This document shows, one piece after another, positions 17,688 through 28,231 of a stretch of DNA of 64,000 nucleotides. This DNA is from Polynucleobacter duraquae (lineage in GTDB: Bacteria > Pseudomonadota > Gammaproteobacteria > Burkholderiales > Burkholderiaceae), in assembly GCF_000973625.1 (NCBI RefSeq), contig NZ_CP007501.1, positions 868,001 to 932,000 of the forward strand, in the 5' to 3' direction. Numbering within the stretch: position 1 is the stretch's first letter; the number at the start of each line of letters is the position of its first letter. The notes beneath the pieces were generated by a model. It saw only the letters and a program-made list of their open reading frames with translations. It was not told where the DNA came from and did not search any database. Both the position numbers and the translations under genes were made by a program.

Positions 17688-18374
17688 ATGAATAAATTAG
17701 GCGCCTTAGTTGCGGCAATCTCTGTAGCTACTTTGTTGGCTGCTTGTAGTAATACGCCTAAATTGGCAAGCCAGCCAATGCCAAAATCTGGTTTTTTGCC
17801 AAATTACTCAGTGCTTGTACCGATGGCGACATCTGAAGCTGATACTCGTATTTGGAGATTCCGAAAAGCTGGCGTCAATCCAGCTGCTTACACTGCAGTG
17901 ATTTTGGATCCAATTTATTTGAACCAAAATGCGACTAAGGAAATTTCTCCAGAGGTGATTAGTCAAGCTCAGATTGCATTACAAGATTCTATGGTGAGTG
18001 CATTGAATAGTCGTGGCAATATTAGGATCGTCAATCAAGCTGGTCCAGGTGTTGCTCGCATCTCTGTTGGTATTACGGGTGCAGAGAGCTCGGCAGATAG
18101 CCTATACCCATGGAATTTCACGCCGATTGGTTTGGCTTTGAACGCTGCTGCTTATGCTGGCGGTGTGAACTCTAAAACCCCAGCAATGTTGGTAGAGAGC
18201 AAGATTACCGATAGCCAAACAAAAGAATTGATTGGCGAAGGCTTGGTCACCATTCAGGGTGAATCGTTCCGCACTGGCGGTGGTTCGGTTGAGTCATTTG
18301 TAGCTATGGCTAAGAAGGTAGTGAAAGTGGCAATGGAGACATCTGCTGACCCAAGAGCAACTACTGCCAAATAA
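17688..18374 (+). CDS. DUF3313-like outer-membrane lipoprotein
   Basis: A 228-residue lipoprotein. The signal peptide ends in the lipobox LLAAC (C20), giving a lipid-anchored periplasmic protein. The body (SGFLPNYSVLVPM, IWRFRKAGVNPAAYTAVILDP, ARISVGITGAES) matches the DUF3313 pattern. Function unknown; such proteins are envelope components. Transcribed alone. Confidence 0.75.
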   Translation: MNKLGALVAAISVATLLAACSNTPKLASQPMPKSGFLPNYSVLVPMATSEADTRIWRFRKAGVNPAAYTAVILDPIYLNQNATKEISPEVISQAQIALQDSMVSALNSRGNIRIVNQAGPGVARISVGITGAESSADSLYPWNFTPIGLALNAAAYAGGVNSKTPAMLVESKITDSQTKELIGEGLVTIQGESFRTGGGSVESFVAMAKKVVKVAMETSADPRATTAK

Positions 18375-18417
18375 TCGTTTTATGCGATATCAATTGAGTA
18401 GGTAGCTGGCTATGGAT

Positions 18418-18439
18418 GAGGCATAGGCATGTATGCCTC
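18418..18439. terminator. Hairpin between convergent genes
   Basis: Perfect 8-base inverted repeat GAGGCATA / TATGCCTC around a 6-base loop, lying between the + strand lipoprotein gene and the - strand ppk2 gene. There is no strong U-tract, so terminator function for either strand is tentative. Confidence 0.4.
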
Positions 18440-18443
18440 GAAT

Positions 18444-19232
18444 CTATTGAGAGAGCTTCGGTAACCTTTTAGAATCTGCAGGCCAAGTCAGCACGATCTT
18501 TGGGTCAATCTTTAAGATCTTCTTGTCTTTGTCTGGGTAATCAACTCGTGACAACAAATTGGCAATCAGATTGAGGTGCGCAAGCCTTTTATCGTTGGCA
18601 CTAACGACTGTCCAGGGAGCATCTGATGAGCTAGTTTTCTTGAGCATGTTATCTCTAGCTTCCGAGTAAGCGCTCCACATCTTTTGTGCCTTTTGGTCTA
18701 TTGGGCTAATCTTCCATTGCTTTAGTGGATCCTTTGCACGATCCTTCAGTCGAGCTGCCTGCTCTTCTTTGCTGATATCTAAGTAATATTTAATGATTTG
18801 AATATCAGATCCGACTAGTAGGGATTCAAAATCATTGACCGTATTCATAAACTGCTTGTACTGGTCGTCAGTGCAAAATCCCATGACTTTTTCGACGCCC
18901 GCACGGTTATACCAACTACGGTTAAATAATACGAATTCACCAGCGGTTGGAAGTTGAGCAACATATCTTTGAAAGTACCATTCGCCTTCCTCGTGCGGAG
19001 AGGGCTTATTCAAAGCAACAATTCGGCTATCTCTGGGGCTTAAATGCTCCGTAATACTTTTGATGGATCCATCTTTACCAGCAGCGTCACGACCCTCCAA
19101 GATGACTAGGAGACGCTTACCTTTTTGAATAATGTGACGCTGAAGTTTGACTAATTCAATTTGAAGAAGTCTGAGGTCTGCCTCGTAAGTATGCTCATGA
19201 ATTTCAGAGTTACTCACGGGCAGCATTCGCAA
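18444..19232 (-). CDS. ppk2: Polyphosphate kinase 2 family protein
   Basis: A 262-residue PPK2. It has a P-loop LEGRDAAGKDG near residues 46-56 and the lid/Walker B region FNRSWYNRAGVEKVMGF with its arginines. The length suits a one-domain class I PPK2. The family transfers phosphate between inorganic polyphosphate and nucleotides (often GDP or ADP to NTP). Its gene starts 9 bases after the end of the lysine-repeat gene, so the two are very likely cotranscribed. Confidence 0.88.
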   Translation of the reverse strand: MRMLPVSNSEIHEHTYEADLRLLQIELVKLQRHIIQKGKRLLVILEGRDAAGKDGSIKSITEHLSPRDSRIVALNKPSPHEEGEWYFQRYVAQLPTAGEFVLFNRSWYNRAGVEKVMGFCTDDQYKQFMNTVNDFESLLVGSDIQIIKYYLDISKEEQAARLKDRAKDPLKQWKISPIDQKAQKMWSAYSEARDNMLKKTSSSDAPWTVVSANDKRLAHLNLIANLLSRVDYPDKDKKILKIDPKIVLTWPADSKRLPKLSQ

Positions 19233-19241
19233 AACATTGGA

Positions 19242-19550
19242 TTATTCAGCAATAGGTGTTTCTGAAATTACTTTTTTCGCAACAACCTTTTTGGCTACTA
19301 CTTTTTTAGCCGGAGCCTTTTTTGCTACCACTTTCTTAGCTGCAACTTTTTTAACTGGGGCTTTTTTGGCTACTACTTTTTTAGCCGGAGCCTTTTTTGC
19401 CGCTGCTTTTTTGGCTGCTACCTTTTTAACTGGCGTATTTTTCTCGAGCTTATCCAAAGCTTTTGCCAGTTTGTCGATGAGTTTTTCTCTATCTGCCTCG
19501 AGCTTGTCTAGTTTTTTCAATAACTGCTTAACCAATTTTTTCTGACTCAT
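19242..19550 (-). CDS. Histone H1-like lysine/alanine-repeat protein
   Basis: A 102-residue, very basic protein. Residues 1-38 form a charged helix with heptad-like leucines (LVKQLLKKLDKLEADREKL). Residues about 40-94 are tandem KKxxAKK / APAKKVVAKK repeats, as in AlgP and bacterial H1-like DNA-binding proteins. It probably coats DNA or binds polyanions. The frame on the opposite strand over the same repeats (FLATTFLAGAFFA) is a mirror artefact. It is cotranscribed with ppk2, and lysine-rich tails are known to bind polyphosphate. Confidence 0.75.
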   Translation of the reverse strand: MSQKKLVKQLLKKLDKLEADREKLIDKLAKALDKLEKNTPVKKVAAKKAAAKKAPAKKVVAKKAPVKKVAAKKVVAKKAPAKKVVAKKVVAKKVISETPIAE

Positions 19551-19791
19551 GGTGTATTCCTTTCAAGAGAGTACTGTTTATTTAATCTGCGTAAATGGCT
19601 GATGTCTAACTGTTGATCCTACGTTTTATTGCGATCAGTTTCAAGCGATTATGACACTCAGATTCATATTCCCAATATGTTCAATATTTTTTTCGAGGTA
19701 AAATTGATGGGATCTTGCAAGGTCTATTAAGTTAGGCAAGAAGCAGGAATCCGATGATTTGGGTATCAGTTACTACTTGATCCCTGAATTG

Positions 19792-19826
19792 AAAAACCCC
19801 AGACAGGAGATCTTCTGGGTTTTTTT
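19792..19826 (-). terminator. Rho-independent terminator
   Basis: Inverted repeat AAAAACCCCAGA ... TCTGGGTTTTTT with a 9-10 base loop and T-runs on both strands. It lies just past the 3' end of the small - strand gene ending at 19840 and would stop that transcript before the H1-like/ppk2 unit. It can work in both directions. Confidence 0.75.
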
Positions 19827-19839
19827 GAAGTGAAGCGGA

Positions 19840-20025
19840 TTATTCTGGGTGGAAGTTATTGCTGGCCATAAAGCTAATAGTGCGCTCAAAGCCCAAAATA
19901 CGAATGTAGCGCCAGGCGATATCGCGGTATTTGCTATCTAGATAGCCAATAGCGACTTCAGGTGTCCTTTTGGACAAGTCGATCTGTTCAATAGTGCGGG
20001 CCCAGCGTTTTAGTCTTGTTGACAT
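19840..20025 (-). CDS. 61-residue hypothetical protein
   Basis: The chosen start (ATG 20025) has an excellent ribosome site, GGAGGT eight bases upstream, in preference to an ATG farther upstream. The product begins MSTRLKRWARTIEQIDLS and is basic at the N-terminus and soluble, with a YLDSKYRDIAWRYIRILGFE stretch likely helical. No family recognised. A terminator follows. Confidence 0.65.
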   Translation of the reverse strand: MSTRLKRWARTIEQIDLSKRTPEVAIGYLDSKYRDIAWRYIRILGFERTISFMASNNFHPE

Positions 20026-20138
20026 ATTAACTACCTCCATGAGCATACAACGCATGGAAAAGTGGCTGAGATGACACAAATAAGTAATATTTTTAAAGAA
20101 TTTGGCAAAAAGTCGGCAAATCAGCTCCTTTAAGGCCT

Positions 20139-20537
20139 TTACTCTGGGATTTCGGCTGCAGCCCGCTCTTTTTTTGCTGCCTTAGCGCGCGCTTTGATGG
20201 GTTTGAGGAACATGAGCAGACAGACAAACCCCACTGTTCCTATGGCAGTCTCTAAGGCTGCCATCCAGAAATTGACTCCAGTTTCCAAAATACGAACCAA
20301 GCCCTCGGTGATATAGAGCAGGATCAGCATAGAGGCCCACTGCATGGTGTAGACATTGCCTTTCCATAGGCCTGGAATGGCGAATAGTAAGGGAATAGCC
20401 TTGAGAATGAGCCAGGAGCCGCCGGGCCTGAGTGGGGAAATGAACCATTCCCAAGCAACGCACAGAATGAATAGATCAACAAAAGCTGCCGTAGCTATAA
20501 GCTGATAAGGGTTTTTGGAGAGCCAGCTTTTGAACAT
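20139..20537 (-). CDS. DUF2069-like inner-membrane protein
   Basis: A 132-residue protein with about four membrane segments. The pattern PLLFAIPGLWKGNVYTMQWASML, then LYITEGLVR, matches DUF2069. The tail is basic (KPIKARAKAAKKERAAAE). Function unknown. It follows the wrbA-like gene by 9 bases on the same strand, so the two form an operon, as is common in betaproteobacteria. Confidence 0.8.
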   Translation of the reverse strand: MFKSWLSKNPYQLIATAAFVDLFILCVAWEWFISPLRPGGSWLILKAIPLLFAIPGLWKGNVYTMQWASMLILLYITEGLVRILETGVNFWMAALETAIGTVGFVCLLMFLKPIKARAKAAKKERAAAEIPE

Positions 20538-20546
20538 AAATTACCC

Positions 20547-21152
<606 letters not shown>

Positions 21153-21161
21153 TTATCTTTT

Positions 21162-22022
21162 ATGATATGGGCGATGCGCCTCATACGGAATCCTCAATTA
21201 TGGCTCTCTCTGGGAAAAGAGATATGGGAGCGTAACCGGGGTCAAAATTTGAAGCAAGTAGCGGCTAGCTTGGCCTTTACTACTACGCTTGCCTTAATTC
21301 CCATGCTGACGGTAGCCTCCATTTTGATTGGCTATCTCCCTAGTGTGATTCGAATTAAATATGCCTTTCAGGCTTGGCTACTGGATACCTATATGCCGGG
21401 GGGCTTAAATCAGCAGGTCTTTAATTACTTGGATCAATTTTCAGCTCAGGCTAAAGGTCTCACCTTGATTGGTTTGGTCGGCCTGGTAATTACAACGATC
21501 ATGACATTAGCCGTCATCGAGAGTGCCTTTAATCAGATCTTTCGCATCTCTGAAAGTCGTCCTATTTTGAAGAAGGTGGCGATCTATTTCTCTGCAACCA
21601 TATTGGGGCCTATCTTATTGGGTATTGGCACCTACTTGAGCGGTCTCCTATTTAGTGCGGCAGAGGGTTGGACAGAAACCCTGAGCTTTGGTTTGGGGTT
21701 TGTGGCAACGGTGGTTCCATTTCTCCTGGCCATGGCCGTATTTTCAGTGGCTTACAAAATCCTACCTTACGCCAAGATTCAGTGGCGTGATGCTTTGAGT
21801 GGCGCCTTCTTTGCGGCTTTAACTTTTGAGTTGATGAAGTTTGGCTTTGGCCTCTTTTTAACTAATGTCGCCTTCTACAAAACGGTCTATGGCGCTTTTG
21901 CGATCTTCCCCTTGGCGCTGATTTGGATTTACCTTACCTGGTGGATTACCTTGGCTGGGGCGGTCTTGGTTGCCAATCTCCCCAGCATTCGTAACGGGTT
22001 ACTTAATGTGATTAGCTACTGA
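21162..22022 (+). CDS. YihY/virulence factor BrkB family membrane protein
   Basis: About 286 residues with six membrane segments. The hallmark is the N-terminal stretch RNRGQNLKQVAASLAFTTTLALIP, with later YKILPYAKIQWRDALSGA and FVATVVPFLLAM-type helices. Such proteins were once called RNase BN by mistake; their role in the inner membrane is unclear. I chose ATG 21162 over the TTG at 21135 because the latter overlaps the divergent wrbA start. ATG 21174 is also possible. Confidence 0.8.
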   Translation: MIWAMRLIRNPQLWLSLGKEIWERNRGQNLKQVAASLAFTTTLALIPMLTVASILIGYLPSVIRIKYAFQAWLLDTYMPGGLNQQVFNYLDQFSAQAKGLTLIGLVGLVITTIMTLAVIESAFNQIFRISESRPILKKVAIYFSATILGPILLGIGTYLSGLLFSAAEGWTETLSFGLGFVATVVPFLLAMAVFSVAYKILPYAKIQWRDALSGAFFAALTFELMKFGFGLFLTNVAFYKTVYGAFAIFPLALIWIYLTWWITLAGAVLVANLPSIRNGLLNVISY

Positions 22023-22097
22023 AACCGCTTATACCCCTTGATTCCTTTGGGGCATGAGCATATATTGATTGAATGAAAACCCTTTGCTGGAGATCCA

Positions 22098-22553
22098 ATG
22101 AAAGTTTGCGACATACTTCGCGTTAAGGGCAGCACACTATTTACAGTGGCACCGGATACTGCTTTGCAAACTGCTGTCTTAGTCATGAGTGAGCATGACA
22201 TTGGCTCATTAGTAGTGATGGAGTATGACAAACTCGTGGGTATCTTGACATTCCGTGAAGTGATTGCGGCTCTGGCAAAACATCATGGCCAATTAGATGA
22301 TCTTAAAGTTCAAAGCGTGATGAATGCCAAACCATTGACATGCAATATGGAGACGGAGATCGATGAGGTTCGCCGCATGATGCTAGTGGATCATGCACGT
22401 TACTTGCCGGTGATTGATCAAAAGATGCTGATGGGCGTGATTTCTTTCTACGACGTGGCCAAATCCGTTGTTGAGGCCCAGGACTTTGAAAACACCATGC
22501 TCAAGGCATATATCCGCGACTGGCCAGAAGAGACTCAAAAAGCTAGCCCATAG
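22098..22553 (+). CDS. CBS-domain protein
   Basis: A 151-residue protein made of two CBS motifs: one near residues 8-62 (TVAPDTALQTAVLVMSEHDIGSLVV, then GILTFREV), one near 73-130 (VMNAKPLTCNMETEIDEVRRMM, then GVISFYDVAKSV). Stand-alone CBS pairs bind adenine nucleotides and sense energy state. Partner unknown. It lies between the YihY-type gene and aroC. Confidence 0.85.
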   Translation: MKVCDILRVKGSTLFTVAPDTALQTAVLVMSEHDIGSLVVMEYDKLVGILTFREVIAALAKHHGQLDDLKVQSVMNAKPLTCNMETEIDEVRRMMLVDHARYLPVIDQKMLMGVISFYDVAKSVVEAQDFENTMLKAYIRDWPEETQKASP

Positions 22554-22596
22554 GCTCAGCCTAGCCCAAGCCCCCGAGCAATGACATAATGTCCAT

Positions 22597-23712
22597 ATGT
22601 CAGGAAATACATTAGGTCTTCTCTTTACTGTCACCACTTTTGGTGAATCCCACGGTCCCGCCATTGGCGCTATTGTTGATGGCTGCCCTCCAGGCATGTC
22701 TCTGTCTGAAGCTGATTTGCAGCTAGACTTAGATCGCCGCAAGCCAGGAACCTCCCGGCATGTAACCCAGCGTCAAGAGGCTGACAGAGTAGAAATTTTA
22801 TCCGGTGTATATGAAGGCAAAACCACGGGTACGCCCATCGGCTTGTTAATTCGGAATACTGATCAACGCAGTCAAGATTACGGCAATATCCTACAAACAT
22901 TCAGACCTGGTCATGCTGATTACGCCTATCACTATAAATATGGCTTGCGTGATCCTCGTGGGGGCGGGCGCTCTTCAGCAAGATTGACTGCACCGGTAGT
23001 GGCTGCAGCAGCGATTGCTAAGAAGTGGCTTAAAGAGCAATATGGCACGGAGTTTTATGGCTACATGAGCCAACTCGGTGAAATTGAAATCCCATTTAAA
23101 GACGCGGCACTGATTGAGAGTAATCCTTTCTTTGCCGCGAATGCCGATATCGTTCCTCAGTTAGAGGCTTATATGGATGGACTGCGCAAAGCAGGGGATT
23201 CTTGCGGAGCGAAGATTGAAGTGCGGGCGCGCAATGTTCCCATTGGATTGGGCGAGCCTTTATTTGATAAGTTAGATGCGGATATTGCTCATGCCATGAT
23301 GGGCATCAATGCAGTGAAGGGTGTTGAAATTGGCTCAGGCTTTAAGTCAGTAACGCAACGCGGTAGTGAGCATGGCGATGAGTTGCATCCAGATGGCTTC
23401 GCTAGTAATAATGCGGGCGGCACTGTAGGCGGCATTAGTACTGGACAAGATTTGCGGGTATCGATTGCCATCAAGCCAACCTCTAGTATTTTGAGTCCAA
23501 AAGAATCGGTTGATTTAGATGGCAAGCCGATTACCGTGCAAACCAAAGGTCGTCATGATCCTTGTGTTGGTATTCGTGCTACTCCAATTGCTGAAGCGAT
23601 GCTAGCCTTAGTATTGATGGACCACGCTTTGCGTCACCGCGCTCAGTGCGGCGATGTGAAACATCCTATTCCTTCGATCCCAGCTGCACGTCCCGACTCT
23701 GTAAAAGATTGA
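22597..23712 (+). CDS. aroC: Chorismate synthase
   Basis: A 371-residue protein with the chorismate synthase signatures [18 protein letters not shown] near the start, [15 protein letters not shown] and [13 protein letters not shown], and the C-terminal [17 protein letters not shown]. It removes phosphate from EPSP in an FMN-dependent anti elimination to give chorismate, the branch point to aromatic amino acids, folate and quinones. Length is normal for the bifunctional-length proteobacterial enzyme. Confidence 0.96.
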   Translation: MSGNTLGLLFTVTTFGESHGPAIGAIVDGCPPGMSLSEADLQLDLDRRKPGTSRHVTQRQEADRVEILSGVYEGKTTGTPIGLLIRNTDQRSQDYGNILQTFRPGHADYAYHYKYGLRDPRGGGRSSARLTAPVVAAAAIAKKWLKEQYGTEFYGYMSQLGEIEIPFKDAALIESNPFFAANADIVPQLEAYMDGLRKAGDSCGAKIEVRARNVPIGLGEPLFDKLDADIAHAMMGINAVKGVEIGSGFKSVTQRGSEHGDELHPDGFASNNAGGTVGGISTGQDLRVSIAIKPTSSILSPKESVDLDGKPITVQTKGRHDPCVGIRATPIAEAMLALVLMDHALRHRAQCGDVKHPIPSIPAARPDSVKD

Positions 23713-23744
23713 TACACAATTTACTTTAGAAACCTAAAAAGAAA

Positions 23745-24890
23745 ATGACACCTTCAGTGCGTTGGGCCTTCGGGTCCTTTTTCTTTTTATATTTCGCTTA
23801 TGTTGGTTTAGTTTCTCCATATGCGAGCCTCTTTTTTTTAGATCGTGGCTTTAGCGTTATTGAGATTGCAGTTTTAATGTCCATGCTACAAATCACCCGA
23901 ATAGTGGGGCCATTCTCTTGGGGTTTGTTATCAGACTACCTATCGGATCGCATTGGCATCATTCGCTTTTGCGCTTGTTTAGCAGCAGTCACTTTTCTAA
24001 GTATCTTTTTTCTCAATAGCTATATTGCATTTTTTATTTGGATGTTTGTACTGCACACCATCCTCAGTAGCTTGATGCCATTGGGTGAGTCGGCGACTGT
24101 GCATGCCTTATTTAAAGACAATTCATTTGATAAGCGTTACGGTCGTTTGCGTTTATGGGGCTCAATTGGTTTTATTGCGATGGTCTTATTTGCGGGTGAA
24201 TTATTTCAGCGTAAGGGCATCGAGCTTTATCCCATTGTGGGCGCGGTGATTTTGACCTTCTTAGCGCTGGTTACCTTTCGCTTGCATGAGCCCAAGATGG
24301 AGCGTCGCAAGATGGTCAAAGGCGAACTTCTGATTGTTCTCTTGAATCCGGATGTGCGCTGGTTCTTGCTTTCTGGATTTTTCATGATCTTTGCGCATGC
24401 TGCTTTGTATGTCTTCTATTCGCTCTACCTGGCTGATTTAGGTTACGACAAATTCCAGATTGGATTGTTCTGGGCCTTAGGTGTCGCAGCTGAAGTGATT
24501 TTCTTTTATTTCCAGAGCAAAGTACTGAGTCGCTTAGATCCCGAAGTCGTTTTGCAAATCGCTTTTGGTATTGGCGTGTTTCGATTTATCTTAATGGCCT
24601 TTTTCCCGCTGACTTGGGTTCTGATTCTGGCTCAGCTCATGCACGCTGCTACTTTTGGAGCGCACCATAGTGCTGCTACGAAACTATTGCAACGGTGGTT
24701 TACTGGCCCCCTTCAGGCACGAGGCCAAGCTTTAATGGCAACCGTGTCTTATGGCTTAGGCGGAACCTTAGGTGGTTTATTTGCTGGTTGGCTATGGGAT
24801 GCTACTGAGCCTCGCAATGTATTTGTGATGGCCGCTTTAGCCTGCGGTCTAGGGGGCATGGCAATTGGAAGGCTACGACCTCGCCGCTAG
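23745..24890 (+). CDS. MFS transporter, phenylpropionate/HcaT-like family
   Basis: A 381-residue, 12-helix membrane protein. The start WAFGSFFFLYFAYVGLVSPYASLFFLDRGFS and the mid-region YGRLRLWGSIGFI resemble the MFS_1_like (HcaT/YcaD-type) branch. Substrate cannot be told. It follows aroC by 32 bases and may be cotranscribed. It converges with the ETF-ubiquinone oxidoreductase gene. Confidence 0.8.
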   Translation: MTPSVRWAFGSFFFLYFAYVGLVSPYASLFFLDRGFSVIEIAVLMSMLQITRIVGPFSWGLLSDYLSDRIGIIRFCACLAAVTFLSIFFLNSYIAFFIWMFVLHTILSSLMPLGESATVHALFKDNSFDKRYGRLRLWGSIGFIAMVLFAGELFQRKGIELYPIVGAVILTFLALVTFRLHEPKMERRKMVKGELLIVLLNPDVRWFLLSGFFMIFAHAALYVFYSLYLADLGYDKFQIGLFWALGVAAEVIFFYFQSKVLSRLDPEVVLQIAFGIGVFRFILMAFFPLTWVLILAQLMHAATFGAHHSAATKLLQRWFTGPLQARGQALMATVSYGLGGTLGGLFAGWLWDATEPRNVFVMAALACGLGGMAIGRLRPRR

Positions 24891-24916
24891 CCCGCTAGAT
24901 AACTGGATCAGCAGCT

Positions 24917-26587
24917 TTACATTGATCCATAGTTTGGGCCACCACCCCCTTCAGGAGCAATCCAAACAATATTTTGACTTGGATCCTTGATGTCACAAGT
25001 CTTGCAATGCACGCAGTTTTGCGAATTGATCTGTAACTGCGGCTGACCCTCCTTTTCAACATACTCGTAAACACCAGCAGGACAGTAACGTTGCTCCGGG
25101 CCTGCATAAGTTTTGAGATTCAAGTTCACCGGTACCGACGCATCTTTTAAGGTGAGGTGAATAGGTTGATTTTCAGCATGATTGGTATTGGAGATAAATA
25201 CTGATGAGAGACGATCAAAAGTAATCTTGCCATCCGGCTTTGGATAATCAATTGCATGATGTTGCGCTGCTGGCTCTAAGCATTCATGATCAGCATGTTT
25301 TAAGTGAATCGTCCATGGCATATTGCCGCCCAAAATTTTCTGTTCAAGGCCAACCATGAGGGTGCCTAAATACAAACCTTTTGACATCCAGGGTTTAAAG
25401 TTGCGCGCCTGATTTAACTCGGTATGGAGCCAGCTATTTTTGAACGCACTTGGATAGGCAGCCAGCACATCAGCGGAACGATTCTCAGCAAGCGCAGCAA
25501 CTGCAGCTTGTGCAGCCAGCATGCCGGTCTTAATAGCAGCATGACTACCTTTAATACGTGAGGCATTGAGGAATCCAGCATCACATCCAATGAGTGCGCC
25601 ACCTGGGAAAACTGTTTTAGGCAAGCTGTTTAAGCCGCCAGCTGTCAGTGCCCGCGCACCATAAGCTAGGCGCTTACCACCTTCAAAGGTTTCACGAATC
25701 TTTGGATGTAATTTATAGCGTTGAAACTCTTCAAACGGAGAGAGGTATGGGTTCTTATAGGACAGCCCAACTACCAAACCAACGGCAACTTTGTTGTCGC
25801 CTAAGTGATACAGGAAGGAGCCGCCATAGGTGTCGCTCTCTAATGGCCAGCCTGCGGTATGCACCACTAGACCAGGTTTACTCTTGGAAGGTTCAACTTC
25901 CCACAATTCTTTAATGCCAATGCCATAGCTTTGGGGATCAGCATTTTTGTCTAAGGCAAACTTGGTAATGAGTTGTTTGCCTAAATGTCCGCGTGAACCT
26001 TCAGCAAATAGGGTGTACTTGGCACGCAATTCCATACCTAGCTGAAATTGGTCTGTGGGTTGACCTTCTTTGTCTAGGCCCATCGAGCCAGTAATCACAC
26101 CACAAACTGCGCCTTGCTCGTTATAGAGAATTTCTGCAGCAGGAAAGCCTGGAAAGATTTCTACGCCCAAGTTCTCAGCCTGTTGACCCAGCCAGCGAGT
26201 GACATTAGCCAAGCTGACAATATAGTTACCTTCATTCTTAAAGCAATGGGGCAGCATCCAATTCGGAACTTGAAACGAGCCCTCCTTGGTCAGAAATAAA
26301 AACTCATCTTGGTTTACTTGGGTATCAAGTGGTGCGCCTAGCTCTTTCCAATTAGGAAATAATTCAGTTAGTGCTTTAGGATCCATGACGGCGCCAGACA
26401 GGATGTGCGCGCCGATTTCAGAACCTTTCTCCAGCACGCAGACGCTGATTTCTTTGCCAGATTCATCAGCTAGTTGTTTTGCTTTAATGGCTGCGGATAG
26501 GCCTGCAGGACCGCCCCCTACGATGACGAGGTCATAGTCCATGGATTCTCTAGGTCCAAACTGTTCGAGTAATTCCTGGGCAGTCAT
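24917..26587 (-). CDS. Electron transfer flavoprotein-ubiquinone oxidoreductase
   Basis: A 556-residue flavoprotein. The N-terminal FAD-binding motif is YDLVIVGGGPAGLSAAIKA; the central ubiquinone/membrane part includes LSGAVMDPKAL and GCDAGFLNASRIKGSH; the C-terminal 4Fe-4S domain has CPAGVYEY and CVHCKTCDIKDPSQNI. It passes electrons from reduced ETF (fatty-acid and amino-acid oxidation) to ubiquinone at the inner membrane. Length is standard. Divergent from scoA. Confidence 0.95.
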   Translation of the reverse strand: MTAQELLEQFGPRESMDYDLVIVGGGPAGLSAAIKAKQLADESGKEISVCVLEKGSEIGAHILSGAVMDPKALTELFPNWKELGAPLDTQVNQDEFLFLTKEGSFQVPNWMLPHCFKNEGNYIVSLANVTRWLGQQAENLGVEIFPGFPAAEILYNEQGAVCGVITGSMGLDKEGQPTDQFQLGMELRAKYTLFAEGSRGHLGKQLITKFALDKNADPQSYGIGIKELWEVEPSKSKPGLVVHTAGWPLESDTYGGSFLYHLGDNKVAVGLVVGLSYKNPYLSPFEEFQRYKLHPKIRETFEGGKRLAYGARALTAGGLNSLPKTVFPGGALIGCDAGFLNASRIKGSHAAIKTGMLAAQAAVAALAENRSADVLAAYPSAFKNSWLHTELNQARNFKPWMSKGLYLGTLMVGLEQKILGGNMPWTIHLKHADHECLEPAAQHHAIDYPKPDGKITFDRLSSVFISNTNHAENQPIHLTLKDASVPVNLNLKTYAGPEQRYCPAGVYEYVEKEGQPQLQINSQNCVHCKTCDIKDPSQNIVWIAPEGGGGPNYGSM

Positions 26588-26808
26588 TTCATTTCTCCGA
26601 CATTACTTATCAATAGGGCGCATTAGTCATTAGGCATTGTGGGTATTTAGGTATTTTGAGCATTTCTGCCACCTATAAAGCTCTAAGCTATGCCTATAGT
26701 TTAGTTCTAAGCCATAGAAACCACGTTAGTGCCCAATGCCAATAGGCGCAGGAGCCTAAAGCGTTATGATTGCTTTTTTACCTTTTTTGGCAATATTAGG
26801 ACGAATTT
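26588..26808. promoter_or_regulatory. Divergent promoter region between ETF-QO and scoA
   Basis: 221 bases separating two divergent catabolic genes. It should carry promoters in both directions. It contains repeated TTAG/CCTAAA-like words (GCATTAG, CATTAGGCATT, GCCTATAG) but no clear operator. A T-rich run precedes the scoA start. Confidence 0.35.
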
Positions 26809-27507
26809 ATGAACAAAACTTACCCATCGGCTGTTGATGCCTTAAGGGATATCTTAAAAGATGGCCAAAAACTGGCTGTTGGTGGTTTTGGCTTGTGCGG
26901 TATTCCTGAAGCCTTGATCCAAGCGGTTAAGGACCTCGGTGCGCAAAATCTGACTGCGATTGCTAATAACGCTGGGGTGGATGGCTTTGGTTTAGGTCTA
27001 CTACTGAACTCAAGACAAGTAAAAAGGATGGTTGCTTCCTACGTTGGTGAGAACAAAGAATTTGAGCGTCAGTTTTTGGCTGGCGAGCTCGAGCTGGAAT
27101 TTACTCCACAAGGAACCCTGGCAGAGAAGTTGCGGGCTGGTGGTTGCGGTATTCCGGCTTTTTATACCAAAACAGGTGTTGGTACTTTGGTAGCTGAGGG
27201 CAAAGAAGAAAAAGAGTTTGACGGTGAGCGCTACATCATGGAGCGTGCAATCGTTTCTGATATCTCACTCGTAAAAGCATGGAAGGCAGATAAATCCGGT
27301 AATTTGATTTATCGCTACACCGCTCGTAACTTCAACCCCATGGTTGCAATGGCTGGCAAGATCACGGTTGCTGAAGTTGAAGAAATCGTAGAGAACGGTG
27401 AATTAGATCCTGATCAGATTCATACGCCAGGCATTTATGTTCATCGCTTGGTACTTAACACGACGCCTGAGAAGCGTATTGAGCAACGCACTTTGTCTGC
27501 TGCTTAA
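26809..27507 (+). CDS. scoA: 3-oxoacid CoA-transferase subunit A
   Basis: A 232-residue alpha subunit of a family I CoA-transferase. The CoA-binding signature is [14 protein letters not shown] near residues 24-37, followed by [11 protein letters not shown] and [18 protein letters not shown]. With ScoB it moves CoA from succinyl-CoA to acetoacetate or a similar 3-oxoacid. Gene pair with scoB 50 bases downstream. Confidence 0.93.
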   Translation: MNKTYPSAVDALRDILKDGQKLAVGGFGLCGIPEALIQAVKDLGAQNLTAIANNAGVDGFGLGLLLNSRQVKRMVASYVGENKEFERQFLAGELELEFTPQGTLAEKLRAGGCGIPAFYTKTGVGTLVAEGKEEKEFDGERYIMERAIVSDISLVKAWKADKSGNLIYRYTARNFNPMVAMAGKITVAEVEEIVENGELDPDQIHTPGIYVHRLVLNTTPEKRIEQRTLSAA

Positions 27508-27557
27508 TACCGATAGACACCATATAAAAACAGTACAGAATATTTAGGAAGATTGAT

Positions 27558-28208
27558 ATGCCTTGGAATAGAGATGAAATGGCGGCACGTGCTGCTAAAG
27601 AGCTAAAGGATGGTTATTACGTCAATTTAGGTATTGGTATGCCAACCTTAGTGGCCAATCATGTACCAGAAGGCATGGAAGTGTGGCTTCAGTCTGAAAA
27701 TGGTTTGTTGGGTATTGGTCCATTTCCAACTGAAGAAACGATTGATGCGGATTTAATTAATGCGGGTAAGCAAACGATTACGACTTTGCCTGGCTCATCT
27801 ATTTTTTCTTCTGCAGATTCCTTCGGAATGATTCGTGGTGGAAAAATTAATATTGCAATTCTAGGTGCGATGCAGGTAAGTGAGTATGGTGATTTAGCGA
27901 ACTGGATGATCCCGGGCAAGATGGTCAAAGGTATGGGCGGCGCCATGGACTTGGTTGCTGGCGTAAAGCATGTAGTTGTCTTGATGGAACACGTTGCTAA
28001 GAAAAAAGATGGCACAGAAGAGATCAAGATTCTGCCTAAGTGCACTCTGCCATTAACTGGTGTGGGTGTTATTAGTCGCATCATTACCGATCTTTGCGTA
28101 CTCGATATCACGCCAAAAGGTTTGAAGTTGGTGGAGTTGGCTCCTGGCGTAACTAAGGAAGAGGTCATATCTAAAACGGGTGCCCCTATAGACGCCGCAG
28201 GTTTTTAA
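27558..28208 (+). CDS. scoB: 3-oxoacid CoA-transferase subunit B
   Basis: A 216-residue beta subunit. The catalytic glutamate lies in [13 protein letters not shown] (E47), which forms the CoA thioester intermediate; [14 protein letters not shown] and the C-terminal LELAPGVT-like stretch are also typical. It is followed by a strong terminator at 28232, ending the operon. Confidence 0.94.
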   Translation: MPWNRDEMAARAAKELKDGYYVNLGIGMPTLVANHVPEGMEVWLQSENGLLGIGPFPTEETIDADLINAGKQTITTLPGSSIFSSADSFGMIRGGKINIAILGAMQVSEYGDLANWMIPGKMVKGMGGAMDLVAGVKHVVVLMEHVAKKKDGTEEIKILPKCTLPLTGVGVISRIITDLCVLDITPKGLKLVELAPGVTKEEVISKTGAPIDAAGF

Positions 28209-28231
28209 CCTCTTTTGATAGATAGTGAAAT

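Noticed and set aside
19237..19545. Forward-strand 102-residue hydrophobic repeat protein (FLATTFLAGAFFA...)
   Set aside because: It is the mirror of the lysine/alanine repeats of the reverse-strand H1-like gene, which has a natural N-terminus and operon context.
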